Assembly: GCA_035506135.1 (NCBI GenBank)
Contig: DATJPY010000006.1
Span: forward strand, 1-64,000
DNA from: DATJPY01 sp035506135
GTDB taxonomy: Bacteria > Myxococcota_A > UBA9160 > PR03
Direction: 5' to 3'
Length of the DNA stretch: 64,000 bases
Shown here one piece after another: positions 44,475 to 54,693 of this stretch. The first letter of the stretch is position 1; every line of letters starts with the position of its first letter. The translations under genes and the position numbers were made by a program. The notes beneath the pieces are model-generated. The model searched no databases. It was given only the letters and a program-made list of their open reading frames with translations, and had not been told where the DNA came from.

Positions 44475-47347
44475 CGCTCGCGGCCGCAGCCGAGGCCGCC
44501 GTCGCGGCGGCGCTGCGCCGCGCCCCCGATCCCGAGCACGCTGCGCGGCTGGCCGATGCGCTGCTCGCGGCGTCGGCGGGCCCTGCCATCGACCGAGCCG
44601 CCGCCGCGCACCCGGATCGGCTCGCCCGCGCCCTCGCGGCGCTCTGCGGCGTCGCGCCGTTCTTCACACCGCTCTTGTCGCACCACCCCGCATGGCTGCC
44701 GGCGCTCCTGGAGGACGACCTCCGCGAGCCGCTCGACCCGCGTGCGGCTGCGGCCGAGCTCGACGCCGCGCTCGCGGCCGCGCCCGACGCGGAGGCCGAG
44801 CGCGTGCTGCGCGAGTGCAAGTACCGATGGCTCGCGCGCATCACCGTGCGCGACGCGAGCGACGACCTGGTGCCGCTCGAGCGCAGCGGCGAGACGCTGC
44901 TCGAGCTCTCCGCGCTGGCCGAGCTGCTCCTCGACCGCGCGCTGCGCGTAGCGCGCGCCCGCGCGGAGGGACGCTTCGGGCCGCCCGTCTGGCGCCGCGC
45001 GGACGGCCGCGAGCGGCCGGCCGCCTTCTGCGTGCTCGCGCTCGGAAAGCTCGGCGCCGAGGAGCTCAACTACTCGTCCGACGTCGACCTCGTGTACGTG
45101 TTCGAGGCCGTCGGCGAGGCGACGCTGGGGCCGCAGGCGCTCACGCCCGACGACTACTGGACCCGCGTCTCGCAGGAGCTCGCGCGCCTGGTCGTCGCCG
45201 AGACCGAGGAGCGCTTCCTCTACCGCATCGACCTCGACCTGCGCCCGGAGGGCGACCGCGGGCCTGCCGTGGTGTCGGACGAGGTGCTCGCCGGCTACTA
45301 CGAGACCGCGGCCCACCACTGGGAGCGGGTCGCCTTCATGAAGGCGCGCCCCGTGGCCGGCGACCTCGCGCTCGGGTGGCGCGCAGTGCGCGCCATCGAC
45401 CCGATGATCTACCGGGCGTCGATGGACTACGCCGGCGTGCGCCGCATCCGCGCGCTCCAGGAGCGCGTGGGGCGCGAGCGCGGCGGGGACGCCGAGAGCT
45501 TCGACGTGAAGCTCGATCCCGGCGGCATCCGCGACGTCGAGTTCCTGACCCAGGCGCGACAGCTCCTCCACGGCGGGCGCATCCCGCAGCTCCGCGATCG
45601 CTCGACGCAGCGCGCGCTCACACGCCTCGCCGAGGTGAAGCTCCTGCCGGCCGAGAGCGCCCGCGCGCTGCTCGGCGCCTACCGCTTCCTGCGCCGCGTC
45701 GAGAACCGGCTCCAGATGGAGAACGAGGGTCAGGTGCACCGGGTGCCGCAGCGCCCGGCCGCGCGGCAGCGACTGGCGCGCGCGATGGGCTTCGAGGGCG
45801 ACGACGCGGTGGCCCGCTTCGAGGCGGCGCTCGCGCGCGAGCGTGGCGCGGTGCTCGACGCCGTCGCGTCGTTGCGCGTCGAGGGCGGCGCGCACGCGAT
45901 CCTCGACCTCTTCGCGCGCCGCGAGCCCGCCCTGCTCGCGCAGCCCGGGATGCGGCCGCTCCTCGACACGCTCGCGGAGCGCTTCGCGTCCGCCATCGAC
46001 GCGACTGCAGACCCAGGCCTCGCGCTCAACAACCTGGACCGCTTCGTCGAGGGGCTGGGCCGCCGCCGCTTCTACTACCAGCTCCTGCTGGATCGCCCGG
46101 AGCTGGTGCCGCGGCTGGCCGCGCTCTTCGCGGCCTCGCGCCACCTGTCGGGCTATCTCGCGCGCTATCCGCGCCTCATCGAGCCGATCTTCGCCGACCC
46201 GGGCCAGCTCCTGCTCTCGCGCGACGCGCTGCGCGCCGACCTGGCGGCGCTGCGCACCGGGGAGGCGGCGGACGGCGGCTACGAGCAGGAGCTCGACGCG
46301 CTCCGCCTCTTCCACCACCGCGAGGTGGTGAACGTCGGCCTGCTCGACATCGGTGGAAAGGTCTCGCGCGCGGAGGCCGAGGGCGCGCTCACCGAGATCG
46401 CCGAGGTCGCCATCGAGGGCGCGCTCGCCCTCGCCCGCAGCGAGCTCGCGCGGCGCGGCGCCTCCGCGCCCGCGGTCGACGCCGACGCGTGCTTCGTAGT
46501 CGTAGGCATGGGCAAGCTCGCGAGCCGCGAGCTCTCGTACGGGAGCGACCTCGACCTCCTCTTCCTCTACGACTCGCCGAGCCTCGAGGCGCAGGAGCAC
46601 TGCGTGCAGCTCGCGCAGCGGCTGATCTCGGTGCTCGAGACGCCGACCGCGCAGGGCACCTGCTACGAGATCGATTCCCGCCTACGCCCTTCGGGCAACC
46701 AGGGGAGTCTCGTCACGTCGCTCGCGTCGCTGCGCGCCTATCACGAGGACGGCGCGCAGGCGTGGGAGCGCCAGGCGCTGCTGCGCGCGCGCGCGGTCGC
46801 GGGCGACGCCGCGGCGGCCGCCGCCTTCGAGCGGCTGCGCCGCGAGATCCTGTCGCAGCCCCTTCCGCCCGACGCGGCCGCCGAGATCCATCGCATCCGG
46901 GGTCGCATGGAGGCCGAGCTGGCGAGCGAGACGCAGCGCCACCGCGACCTGAAGCGCGGGCGCGGCGGGCTCCTCGACGTCGAGACCGCCACCCAGTACC
47001 TGCAGCTCCGCCACGGACGGGAGCACCCGGAGCTGCTCGACGTCGACCGCACCGAGCGGCAGATCGCGCGCCTCGACGCGCTCGGGCTCCTGGCGCCCGC
47101 GCGCGCCCGCGACCTCGCCGAGGGCTGGGAGTTCCTGCAGCGGCTCTCGAGCGCGCTCCGCATCGTCGAGAACCGCTCGATCGCCGACCTCGACACGGAG
47201 CACGGCGACCTCGACGCGCTGGCGCGGCGGCTCGGCTACGCCGCGGGCGCGCGCGAGTCGAGCCCGCGCAACGCGCTGCTGCGCGACTACGAGCGCCACA
47301 CGGAGGCGATCCGGAGCGCGTATCTCGCCGTGCTCGAGGCCTCCTAG
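44471..47347 (+). CDS. glnE: glutamine synthetase adenylyltransferase / deadenylylase
   Basis: 958-residue bifunctional regulator of nitrogen assimilation. It adds and removes AMP on glutamine synthetase. Two nucleotidyltransferase domains are seen: ALGKLGAEELNYSSDVDLVYVFE in the N-terminal (deadenylylase) half and GMGKLASRELSYGSDLDLLFLYD in the C-terminal (adenylylase) half, each followed by a helical PII-uridylyl-type domain. The Gx11DxD spacing is intact in both. GTG start in a four-base overlap with glgB. Its TAG shares CTAG with the convergent transaldolase. No glnA or glnB is in the window. Confidence 0.94.
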   Translation: MTLAAAAEAAVAAALRRAPDPEHAARLADALLAASAGPAIDRAAAAHPDRLARALAALCGVAPFFTPLLSHHPAWLPALLEDDLREPLDPRAAAAELDAALAAAPDAEAERVLRECKYRWLARITVRDASDDLVPLERSGETLLELSALAELLLDRALRVARARAEGRFGPPVWRRADGRERPAAFCVLALGKLGAEELNYSSDVDLVYVFEAVGEATLGPQALTPDDYWTRVSQELARLVVAETEERFLYRIDLDLRPEGDRGPAVVSDEVLAGYYETAAHHWERVAFMKARPVAGDLALGWRAVRAIDPMIYRASMDYAGVRRIRALQERVGRERGGDAESFDVKLDPGGIRDVEFLTQARQLLHGGRIPQLRDRSTQRALTRLAEVKLLPAESARALLGAYRFLRRVENRLQMENEGQVHRVPQRPAARQRLARAMGFEGDDAVARFEAALARERGAVLDAVASLRVEGGAHAILDLFARREPALLAQPGMRPLLDTLAERFASAIDATADPGLALNNLDRFVEGLGRRRFYYQLLLDRPELVPRLAALFAASRHLSGYLARYPRLIEPIFADPGQLLLSRDALRADLAALRTGEAADGGYEQELDALRLFHHREVVNVGLLDIGGKVSRAEAEGALTEIAEVAIEGALALARSELARRGASAPAVDADACFVVVGMGKLASRELSYGSDLDLLFLYDSPSLEAQEHCVQLAQRLISVLETPTAQGTCYEIDSRLRPSGNQGSLVTSLASLRAYHEDGAQAWERQALLRARAVAGDAAAAAAFERLRREILSQPLPPDAAAEIHRIRGRMEAELASETQRHRDLKRGRGGLLDVETATQYLQLRHGREHPELLDVDRTERQIARLDALGLLAPARARDLAEGWEFLQRLSSALRIVENRSIADLDTEHGDLDALARRLGYAAGARESSPRNALLRDYERHTEAIRSAYLAVLEAS

Positions 47348-48429
47348 CCGGCCTTCCGCAGGGCGGTGCACTTGGCCTCGATGCTCGCCATCAGCTCGTT
47401 CCACGAGTCGACGAAGGCCTTGGCGCCCTCGGTCTGGAGCTGCGCTGCGAGCGCGCCTGCGTCGACGCCGGCGCGTGCGAAGCGGGCGAGCACCTCGTCG
47501 GCGTCGCCGCCGTCGGTGGCGAGCGGCGGCCCCACCTCGCCGTGGTCGGCAAAGGCGAGCAGCGTCGCCTCGGGCATCGTGTTCACGGTATTCGGCGCGG
47601 CCAGCGACTTCACGTAGAGGACGTCGGACGCCTCCGGGTCCTTGGTGCCGGTGCTCGCGAAGAGGAGCCGCTGCGGCCGCGCGCCGGCGTTGGCGAGGCG
47701 CTGGAAGCGGTTCGAGTCCATCACGTTCCGGTAGGAGCGGTAGCTGCGCTGCGCGATCGCGATGCCGAGCCGGTCGTGCAGCTCCTTCGGCACCTTCCCG
47801 CCGACCGCCTTGTCCCAGCGGCTGATGAAGATCGACGCCACCGAGCGCACGTTCGGATCGAGGCCGGCCGCGATGCGGCGCTCCACCCCACGCAGATAGG
47901 CGTCGGCCGCGGCGACGTAGTGCCCGCGCGAGAAGAGCAGCGTCACGTTGATCGGGACGCCGGCGAAGATCGCCTCCTCGATGGCGGGGAGCCCCTGGGG
48001 GGTGCCGGGGATCTTGATGAAGAGATTGGGACGCCCGGCGCGAGCGTGGAGCTCCTTCGCCTGCGCGATGGTCTTGGCCGTGTCGTAGGCGAGGAGCGGC
48101 GAGACCTCGAGCGAGACCCAGCCGTCGACGCCGTCGGTGGCGTCATGGATCGGGCGGAAGAGGTCCGCCGCCCGCACCAGGTCCTCGATCGCGAGCTCGA
48201 AGAAGAGCGCCTCGCCCGAGCGCCCCGCCTTCACCTTCTCGCGGATCCCGGCGTCGTAGTCGCTGCTCTTCGAGATGGCGTGGTCGAAGATGGTCGGGTT
48301 CGAGGTGAGCCCCGTGATCGAGAGCTCGCGCACGTAGCGGGCGAGCGTTCCGCTGTCGAGGAGCTTGCGGGTGATGTTGTCGAGCCAGAGGCTCTGGCCC
48401 GAGTCGCGCAGCCGCTGCGTCGCCTTCAT
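47344..48429 (-). CDS. tal: transaldolase
   Basis: 361-residue pentose phosphate enzyme moving a dihydroxyacetone unit between sugar phosphates. Signature GLTSNPTIFDHAI near the N-terminus, NLFIKIPGTPQG with the Schiff-base Lys, INVTLLFSRGHY, and ASIFISRWDKAV. Length fits the long TalA/mycobacterial-type group. ATG 48429 has an AGGAGGAAG ribosome site and overlaps the nth stop as ATGA. Last gene of a three-gene minus-strand operon. Confidence 0.93.
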   Translation of the reverse strand: MKATQRLRDSGQSLWLDNITRKLLDSGTLARYVRELSITGLTSNPTIFDHAISKSSDYDAGIREKVKAGRSGEALFFELAIEDLVRAADLFRPIHDATDGVDGWVSLEVSPLLAYDTAKTIAQAKELHARAGRPNLFIKIPGTPQGLPAIEEAIFAGVPINVTLLFSRGHYVAAADAYLRGVERRIAAGLDPNVRSVASIFISRWDKAVGGKVPKELHDRLGIAIAQRSYRSYRNVMDSNRFQRLANAGARPQRLLFASTGTKDPEASDVLYVKSLAAPNTVNTMPEATLLAFADHGEVGPPLATDGGDADEVLARFARAGVDAGALAAQLQTEGAKAFVDSWNELMASIEAKCTALRKAG

Positions 48430-49079
48430 GACTTCCTCCTCTTGCCCCTCGCCCGGGACTTGGACGCGGCCCACGAGCAGATCATGCAGGCGGCGGCGTC
48501 GTGTCCGCGCGCGGGGCAGTGCTGTCGGCCGAAGTAGATGATCTGGAGGTGCCGGCGGCCCCAGTCGGCCTCCGGGAAGAGGCGCATCAGGTGGCGCTCC
48601 GTCGTCGCGACGTTGCGACCGCTCGAGAGCCCCCAGCGCGCCGCGAGCCGGTGGATGTGCGTGTCGACCGGGAAGGCCGGGAGCCCGAAGGCCTGCTGCC
48701 GCACGACGCCCGCGGTCTTGTGGCCGACGCCGGGGAGCGCCTCGAGCGCCTCGAAGTCGGACGGGACGCGGCCGCCGTGCTCGGCGACGAGCTTCCGCGA
48801 GAGGGCGCGGATCGCCTTCGCCTTCTGCGGCGCCAGCCCGCACGGTCGGATCACGCTGCGGATGCACGCGACCGGGAGCCCGGCCATCGCCTCGGGCGTG
48901 CGCGCCTCGGCGAAGAGCCGCGGGGCGACCTCGTTCACGCGCGCGTCGGTACACTGCGCCGAGAGCACGACGGCGACGAGCAGCGTGTAGGGATCCTCGT
49001 GCCGGAGCGGAATCGCCGGCATCGGATAGAGCCGATCGAGGATCTTCGCGATGCGCTCCGCCTTCTCGGCGCGCCTCAA
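48426..49079 (-). CDS. nth: endonuclease III, variant iron-sulfur region
   Basis: 217-residue base-excision DNA glycosylase/AP lyase. The HhH motif LPGVGHKTAG holds the catalytic Lys, and FPVDTHIHRLAARWGL holds the catalytic Asp. The C-terminal cluster region reads CPARGHDAAACMICSWAASK: three Cys with C-x9-C-x2-C spacing and no fourth Cys, unlike the standard C-x6-C-x2-C-x5-C. So the 4Fe-4S site is altered or absent. Start is TTG at 49079, overlapping the NYN gene stop as TTGA; the overlap and family N-terminus support it. Confidence 0.9.
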   Translation of the reverse strand: MRRAEKAERIAKILDRLYPMPAIPLRHEDPYTLLVAVVLSAQCTDARVNEVAPRLFAEARTPEAMAGLPVACIRSVIRPCGLAPQKAKAIRALSRKLVAEHGGRVPSDFEALEALPGVGHKTAGVVRQQAFGLPAFPVDTHIHRLAARWGLSSGRNVATTERHLMRLFPEADWGRRHLQIIYFGRQHCPARGHDAAACMICSWAASKSRARGKRRKS

Positions 49080-49840
49080 CCCTTGCCCAGCCGGATCTTG
49101 TAGTTGCCGCGGTCCTCGTCGTACTCGAGCGAGATCAGGCCCTTCTGCTCGGCCGCCTCGAGCAGGTCGGAGAAGGCGCGGTAGCCGTGCTGCGCCTCGT
49201 TGAAGCCGGGATGCACCCGGCGCATCGTCTGCTTCACGATCGAGCCCCAGAGCGGATCGTAGTCGCTCTCGAGCGAGCGCACGATCTCGACCAGGTGATC
49301 GAGCGCGACGTCGCCGCCGCCCGCCTTCTCGGGGCTCTTCCGGCGCGGCGCGCGCTCGCTCTGCGCCTTCACCAGATCGTCGTAGAAGATGAACTCGTCG
49401 CAGCTCGCCACCAGGAGCTCGGAGGTGGAGTTGCGCACCCCGAGCCCGATCACGCGCTTCTCGTTCTCCTTGAGCTTCGAGACCAGCGGCGAGAAGTCGC
49501 TGTCGCCCGAGAGGAGCGCGAAGACGTCGATATGGGACTTGGCGTAGCAGAGGTCGAGCGCGTCGACGACCATGCGGATGTCGGCACTGTTCTTTCCGGA
49601 GAGCTTGCCCTGCGGGATGTCGACGAGCTCCACCCCCTGGGCGTGGAACTCGCGCACGGACTCGCGATAGCGACCCCAGTCGCAGTAGGCGCGCTTGTAG
49701 ACGATGCGCCCCTTCTCGAGCAGGCGCTTCAGCACGAGGTCGATGCGGAAGCCCTGCCCTCCGCCTCCCTTCAGGTCGCGCACGCCGATCGCCAGGTTCT
49801 CGAAGTCGACGAAGACGGCGATCAGCGGCTCTTCAGACAT
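49076..49840 (-). CDS. NYN-domain ribonuclease-like protein with C-terminal OST-HTH/LOTUS domain
   Basis: 254-residue protein. The NYN (PIN-like) fold has its acidic metal-binding residues in VFVDFENLAIG, SADIRMVVDAL and LLSGDSDFSPLV. About residues 175-254 form a LOTUS-type winged helix (VKQTMRRVHPGFNEAQHGYR, FSDLLEAAEQKGLISLEY). The combination suggests an RNA-cleaving or RNA-surveillance enzyme. ATG 49840 has a GGAGGAAG site. First gene of the operon with nth and tal; the functional link to DNA repair is unclear. Confidence 0.9.
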   Translation of the reverse strand: MSEEPLIAVFVDFENLAIGVRDLKGGGGQGFRIDLVLKRLLEKGRIVYKRAYCDWGRYRESVREFHAQGVELVDIPQGKLSGKNSADIRMVVDALDLCYAKSHIDVFALLSGDSDFSPLVSKLKENEKRVIGLGVRNSTSELLVASCDEFIFYDDLVKAQSERAPRRKSPEKAGGGDVALDHLVEIVRSLESDYDPLWGSIVKQTMRRVHPGFNEAQHGYRAFSDLLEAAEQKGLISLEYDEDRGNYKIRLGKG

Positions 49841-49926
49841 GCTTCCTCCGGGGACCAGCCGGCCCCTTCGATAGCGCATGCCCGGCGGCGGCGCTCCGCG
49901 CCGCGGAGGGATAGGATGGGCGCCGC

Positions 49927-50322
49927 ATGAGCGTCGGCGCGGACATCGAGGCCGTGTGCGGCCGCTGCGGCATGGGCTGGCACGTGGTGATCGCGATGGC
50001 CGACGGTCGGATCGCGCAGGTGGAGTGCCGCGAGTGCGGCAAGCGCCACAAGCTGCGCGCCGCCACAGCCGCGCCGCGCCCGCATCGCAGGACGGGCGAG
50101 ACGGGCGCCGGCGCGCGCCGCCCCACGGCACGCACCCCGCTGGTCGAGCCGAACCTCTCGCGCCCGCCGCGCCCCTACGTCGCGACCGACAGCTACGTCC
50201 CGGGCGACCGCGTCGAGCACGTCGCCTTCGGCCCCGGCGTGGTGGAGCGGCTCACCGGTCCCGGCAAGGTGCAGATCTTCTTCGCCGGCGGAAGCCGCGT
50301 CCTGGTACACCGGCGTGGCTGA
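49927..50322 (+). CDS. small zinc-ribbon protein with tudor-like C-terminus
   Basis: 131 residues. An N-terminal zinc ribbon (CGRCG near 11-15 and CRECG near 34-38) is followed by a basic, Arg/Pro-rich linker and then GDRVEHVAFGPGVVERLTGP with KVQIFFAGGSRVLVH. That last block resembles the small tudor-like domain at the C-terminus of UvrD/PcrA helicases, which contacts RNA polymerase. Function not known; a nucleic-acid or polymerase-binding adaptor is a reasonable guess. The next gene begins inside its end (eight-base overlap). Confidence 0.72.
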   Translation: MSVGADIEAVCGRCGMGWHVVIAMADGRIAQVECRECGKRHKLRAATAAPRPHRRTGETGAGARRPTARTPLVEPNLSRPPRPYVATDSYVPGDRVEHVAFGPGVVERLTGPGKVQIFFAGGSRVLVHRRG

Positions 50323-50596
50323 GCGCCGCGCGAGCGGCGAGCCGCACCCGCTGCGCATCCGCCTGACCGGCGATCGCCGCGACCGCATGCTCCGGTCGAT
50401 CCGCAAGTTCTTCGCCGAGCAGCTCGACATCGAGCTCGGCGGCCTCGCCGCCGAGCGGATCCTCGAGTTCGTCGCCAAGGAGCTCGGCGCACCCGTCTAC
50501 AATCAGGCGATCCAGGACGCGCGCGCCTTCCTGCAGGGCAAGCTCGACGACCTCGCGGGCGAGTTCTACGAGCCCGACGAGCCGTACTCGCGGTGA
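50315..50596 (+). CDS. DUF2164 family protein
   Basis: 93-residue protein. The conserved core is RDRMLRSIRKFFAEQLDIEL through LGAPVYNQAIQDARAFLQGK, which matches DUF2164, a small cytosolic family of unknown function in Proteobacteria. It starts with GTG eight bases inside the preceding gene and ends 71 bases before the AT-richer orphan gene. Confidence 0.85.
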   Translation: MAERRASGEPHPLRIRLTGDRRDRMLRSIRKFFAEQLDIELGGLAAERILEFVAKELGAPVYNQAIQDARAFLQGKLDDLAGEFYEPDEPYSR

Positions 50597-50667
50597 GCTC
50601 GCCGGGCTCGCGTTCGATCGCCCAGAACGATGGCGTTCGAGGATCCTCTCGGTTCGTGAGGTAGGCC

Positions 50668-51633
50668 ATGAGAGGGTCGACGACGGTGCGCTGGGCAGCA
50701 GCTCTCCTTCTCTTCTCAGGCATGTCCAATGCGAGCGGAGATCCGCTTTCCTCTACTCAGATCAATATACTCGCCGCGAAGGGTGATCCCGGCTCATTCG
50801 AGACCCTAAAGGCAGCAGCACGAAGCGGCGGAGACAGTGCAGAGGAGTCTACGACGGCCGCCGTGCGCATGGGAGCGGAGGGCGCTCGATTTGCACGGGA
50901 GGTGTTCTCGTGGGGCAATAGGTCGCTCGACGAGCGGGCTCTGATGGGACTTAGCCAGAATACGTCGACCGAGTCACTGCAGCTCCTGAGCGAGAAGCTC
51001 CACGAGTTCGAGCCCGGCGATCAGCGTCGTGAATCCGCCGAGATCGGCTGGGCGGGCGTATTCGCTAGGGTGAACGGGAAGAACGCTCCGATCTTGGCGG
51101 CGCAGGGCGTTGCCGACCAATCTAAATCTCCCAGCGAGCGAGCTCTTTACCTGCGCGTCTTCGCAAATTCGACGATCGATCGGGTCATGTCTCTTCGAGT
51201 ATATCGTCCGTACCTCATGGATCCCGCACCAGAGCTTCAGCGTGCGGCGTTGGCAGTGAATGGTGCGCACTGGGACTTCGATGCGCTTCCGACGCTGCTG
51301 GAGCTTGAGAACGACAAAGGTGATCCGATCGTGCGCGGTGAAGCCAGGAACCTGACGCGTGTCTATCTACGCTACGGACCAGAGAGACCTCGCCCAGGTG
51401 AATGGGAACGGAGCCCGAGCTACCAAGAGCGCCATCCGAAGCCGTACGACCCGGAAGGGTATGCGGCTTGGATTGCCAGAGAAAAGGACTGGGTTCGGGA
51501 GCAAGCCAAACTCGCCACAGGACAAGAGCCGCCGGAGCCGCAGCCCGCTCCGCCGTCCCTTCAGATCCGGCCGGCTGCGAAGACGAGCGCCAAGCCAAGC
51601 GAGCACGATGCTGGTCTTCCGGCGAGACCGTGA
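50668..51633 (+). CDS. exported protein of unknown function with HEAT-like helices, atypical composition
   Basis: 321 residues, unrecognised. A signal peptide ends near residue 23 (LLLFSGMSNASG). The mature part looks like alpha-alpha repeats (SFETLKAAARSGGDSAEEST, LSQNTSTESLQLLSEKLHEF, PELQRAALAVNGAHWDFDAL), compatible with HEAT-type modules. The last 60 residues are Pro-rich. Codon use differs from all neighbours: TCT, CTA, ATA and AAA are common, and GC is about 55% in the sixty bases from 50761 against roughly 70% around it. This points to recent transfer. No mobility gene is next to it. Confidence 0.75.
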   Translation: MRGSTTVRWAAALLLFSGMSNASGDPLSSTQINILAAKGDPGSFETLKAAARSGGDSAEESTTAAVRMGAEGARFAREVFSWGNRSLDERALMGLSQNTSTESLQLLSEKLHEFEPGDQRRESAEIGWAGVFARVNGKNAPILAAQGVADQSKSPSERALYLRVFANSTIDRVMSLRVYRPYLMDPAPELQRAALAVNGAHWDFDALPTLLELENDKGDPIVRGEARNLTRVYLRYGPERPRPGEWERSPSYQERHPKPYDPEGYAAWIAREKDWVREQAKLATGQEPPEPQPAPPSLQIRPAAKTSAKPSEHDAGLPARP

Positions 51634-51688
51634 TCACCAAGCCGGCGCGCCTCCACCGTCGAGATCTGCAACCAGCTGAGTCGCCGAC

Positions 51689-52600
51689 CTACAGCTCCGC
51701 CTTCAGGAACGCCCGCGTGCGCTCGACGGAGCTCGCATCCGCCGGATAGAGGCTCGCCGCGAAGTGCGTGACGCCGGCGTCGCGCAGGCGAGCGAGGCCG
51801 GCGCGCAGCGCCGCCTCGTCGCCGGTGATGCCGACGTCGCCCGGGCTCGCGGCGCCCTCGCGGTCGAGCATCGCGCGATAGCTCGGGAGCTGGCCGTAGA
51901 TGGCGAACACCTTGTTGGCGACCTCGCGCGCCTTCGCCGGATCGCTCGTGAGGGCGATCGGGAGCGCGGCGATGATGCGCGGCGCAGGACGGCCCGCGGC
52001 GCGCGCCGCCTTCGTGATGGTGGGGACCGTGTGCGCGCCGAGCGTCTTCGCGCCCGTCATCCAGGTGGCCGTGCCGTCGGCGAGGCGGCCGGTCAGCTCG
52101 AGCATCTTCGGACCGAGCGCGGCGACCACGACCGGCACCGGCGTCCCGCCCGCGACCTGGAGCTGTCCCTGCACGCGGTAGTGCTTGCCCTCGAACTTGA
52201 CGGGCTTCCCGTGCACGGCCGGCATCAGCACCTCGAGGTACTCGCGCATCTGCTCGGCCGGGTGCGCGTACGAGAGGCCGAGCATGTTCTCGATCACGAT
52301 CTTGTGCGAGAGCCCGATGCCGAGCACGAAGCGCCCGCGGCAGGCGGCCTGCGCCGTCAGCGCCTGCTGCGCGATCGCGAAGGGATGGCGCGGTGGCGTC
52401 GGGGTGACGCCGGTCGCGAGCTCGATGCGCTTGCTCTCGCGGCCCGCCACGGTGAGCGCCGAGATCGCGTCGAATCCGAAGATGTTGGGCAGCGAGAAGA
52501 ACGCGAAGCCATCCGCCTCGGCAGCCTTCACCTCGCCGACGAGGTCGTCGAGCGTGGCGTTGGGGTTCCCGACGACCTGCGAGCCGATGCCGATCTTCAT
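51689..52600 (-). CDS. LLM-class flavin/F420-dependent oxidoreductase
   Basis: 303-residue luciferase-like barrel. Conserved blocks: MKIGIGSQVVGNPNATLDDL, FSLPNIFGFDAISALTVAGR, LATGVTPTPPRHPFAIAQQA, GRFVLGIGLSHKIVIENMLG, and VPVVVAALGPKMLELTGRLA. The pattern fits the F420-dependent LLM group common in Actinobacteria and some deltaproteobacterial relatives, though FMN use cannot be excluded. Substrate unknown. Convergent with the orphan gene. Confidence 0.88.
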   Translation of the reverse strand: MKIGIGSQVVGNPNATLDDLVGEVKAAEADGFAFFSLPNIFGFDAISALTVAGRESKRIELATGVTPTPPRHPFAIAQQALTAQAACRGRFVLGIGLSHKIVIENMLGLSYAHPAEQMREYLEVLMPAVHGKPVKFEGKHYRVQGQLQVAGGTPVPVVVAALGPKMLELTGRLADGTATWMTGAKTLGAHTVPTITKAARAAGRPAPRIIAALPIALTSDPAKAREVANKVFAIYGQLPSYRAMLDREGAASPGDVGITGDEAALRAGLARLRDAGVTHFAASLYPADASSVERTRAFLKAEL

Positions 52601-53045
52601 GGGGGATTCTCCTCAGCGCGACTCTAGCCCAACCCCTCAATCCACCGACTCACGACCGGAGCGGCGCCGGTTGTCGTTCGCCAGGTCGGGCGGAGTGTCC
52701 TTGCCAGGAGGGCGCGGGGAGGGATCCTCCGGCGCCCGGCAGCCGTCCATTCCACTCTCGGCGACTCGATATCCGACGTGCGAGAGCGAAGCGCGCGGTC
52801 GCCCGGCTGCCGGAAAGCCGCGCCTCCGGATTCCCTCCCAGCGCGCCCTCTAGAGCCTGCGAGTCGGGCGGACGGGAGGCTTCCGCAGCCGCGGATTGCC
52901 GAGCGACGGGTAGACGGCTCGGTCCTTGTGAGCACGAGCGCGCCGCCCCGACGTCCACGAGTAGAATGCACGTCGCTCGGGCGCCGGAGGAACCTCCCTC
53001 CGCCCGACCTGGCAAGCTTGAATTCCGGGGCGGACGGCTTCGCGT
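52601..53045. other. 445-base stretch without a convincing gene; holds inverted repeats
   Basis: Several frames are open here on both strands but none has a ribosome site, family motif or plausible composition. The stretch contains the inverted repeat described separately and an internal 10-bp pair: CCGGCAGCCG (52736-52745) and CGGCTGCCGG (52804-52813). It separates the LLM and prfC genes, both on the minus strand. Confidence 0.6.
52680..53016. repeat. imperfect 58-bp inverted repeat enclosing about 200 bases
   Basis: Left arm 52700-52757 and right arm 52959-53016 are near reverse complements: both read CTTGCCAGG at the outer end, CCTCCGGCGCCCG in the middle and CATTC-ACTC at the inner end. 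In addition GCCAGGTCGGGCGGAG (52680-52695) occurs as an exact reverse complement at 52998-53013. This could be a miniature inverted-repeat element, two opposed copies of a short repeat, or a large hairpin between the LLM and prfC genes. No transposase is nearby. Confidence 0.65.
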
Positions 53046-54659
<1,614 letters not shown>

Positions 54660-54693
54660 GGATCCGTCCTGGGGGTTCGAGGGGCTCTGGATA

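Noticed and set aside
52185..52853. Plus-strand frame running out of the LLM gene into the intergenic stretch
   Set aside because: Most of it is antisense to the LLM gene and the rest is Arg/Ser-rich without motif or ribosome site.
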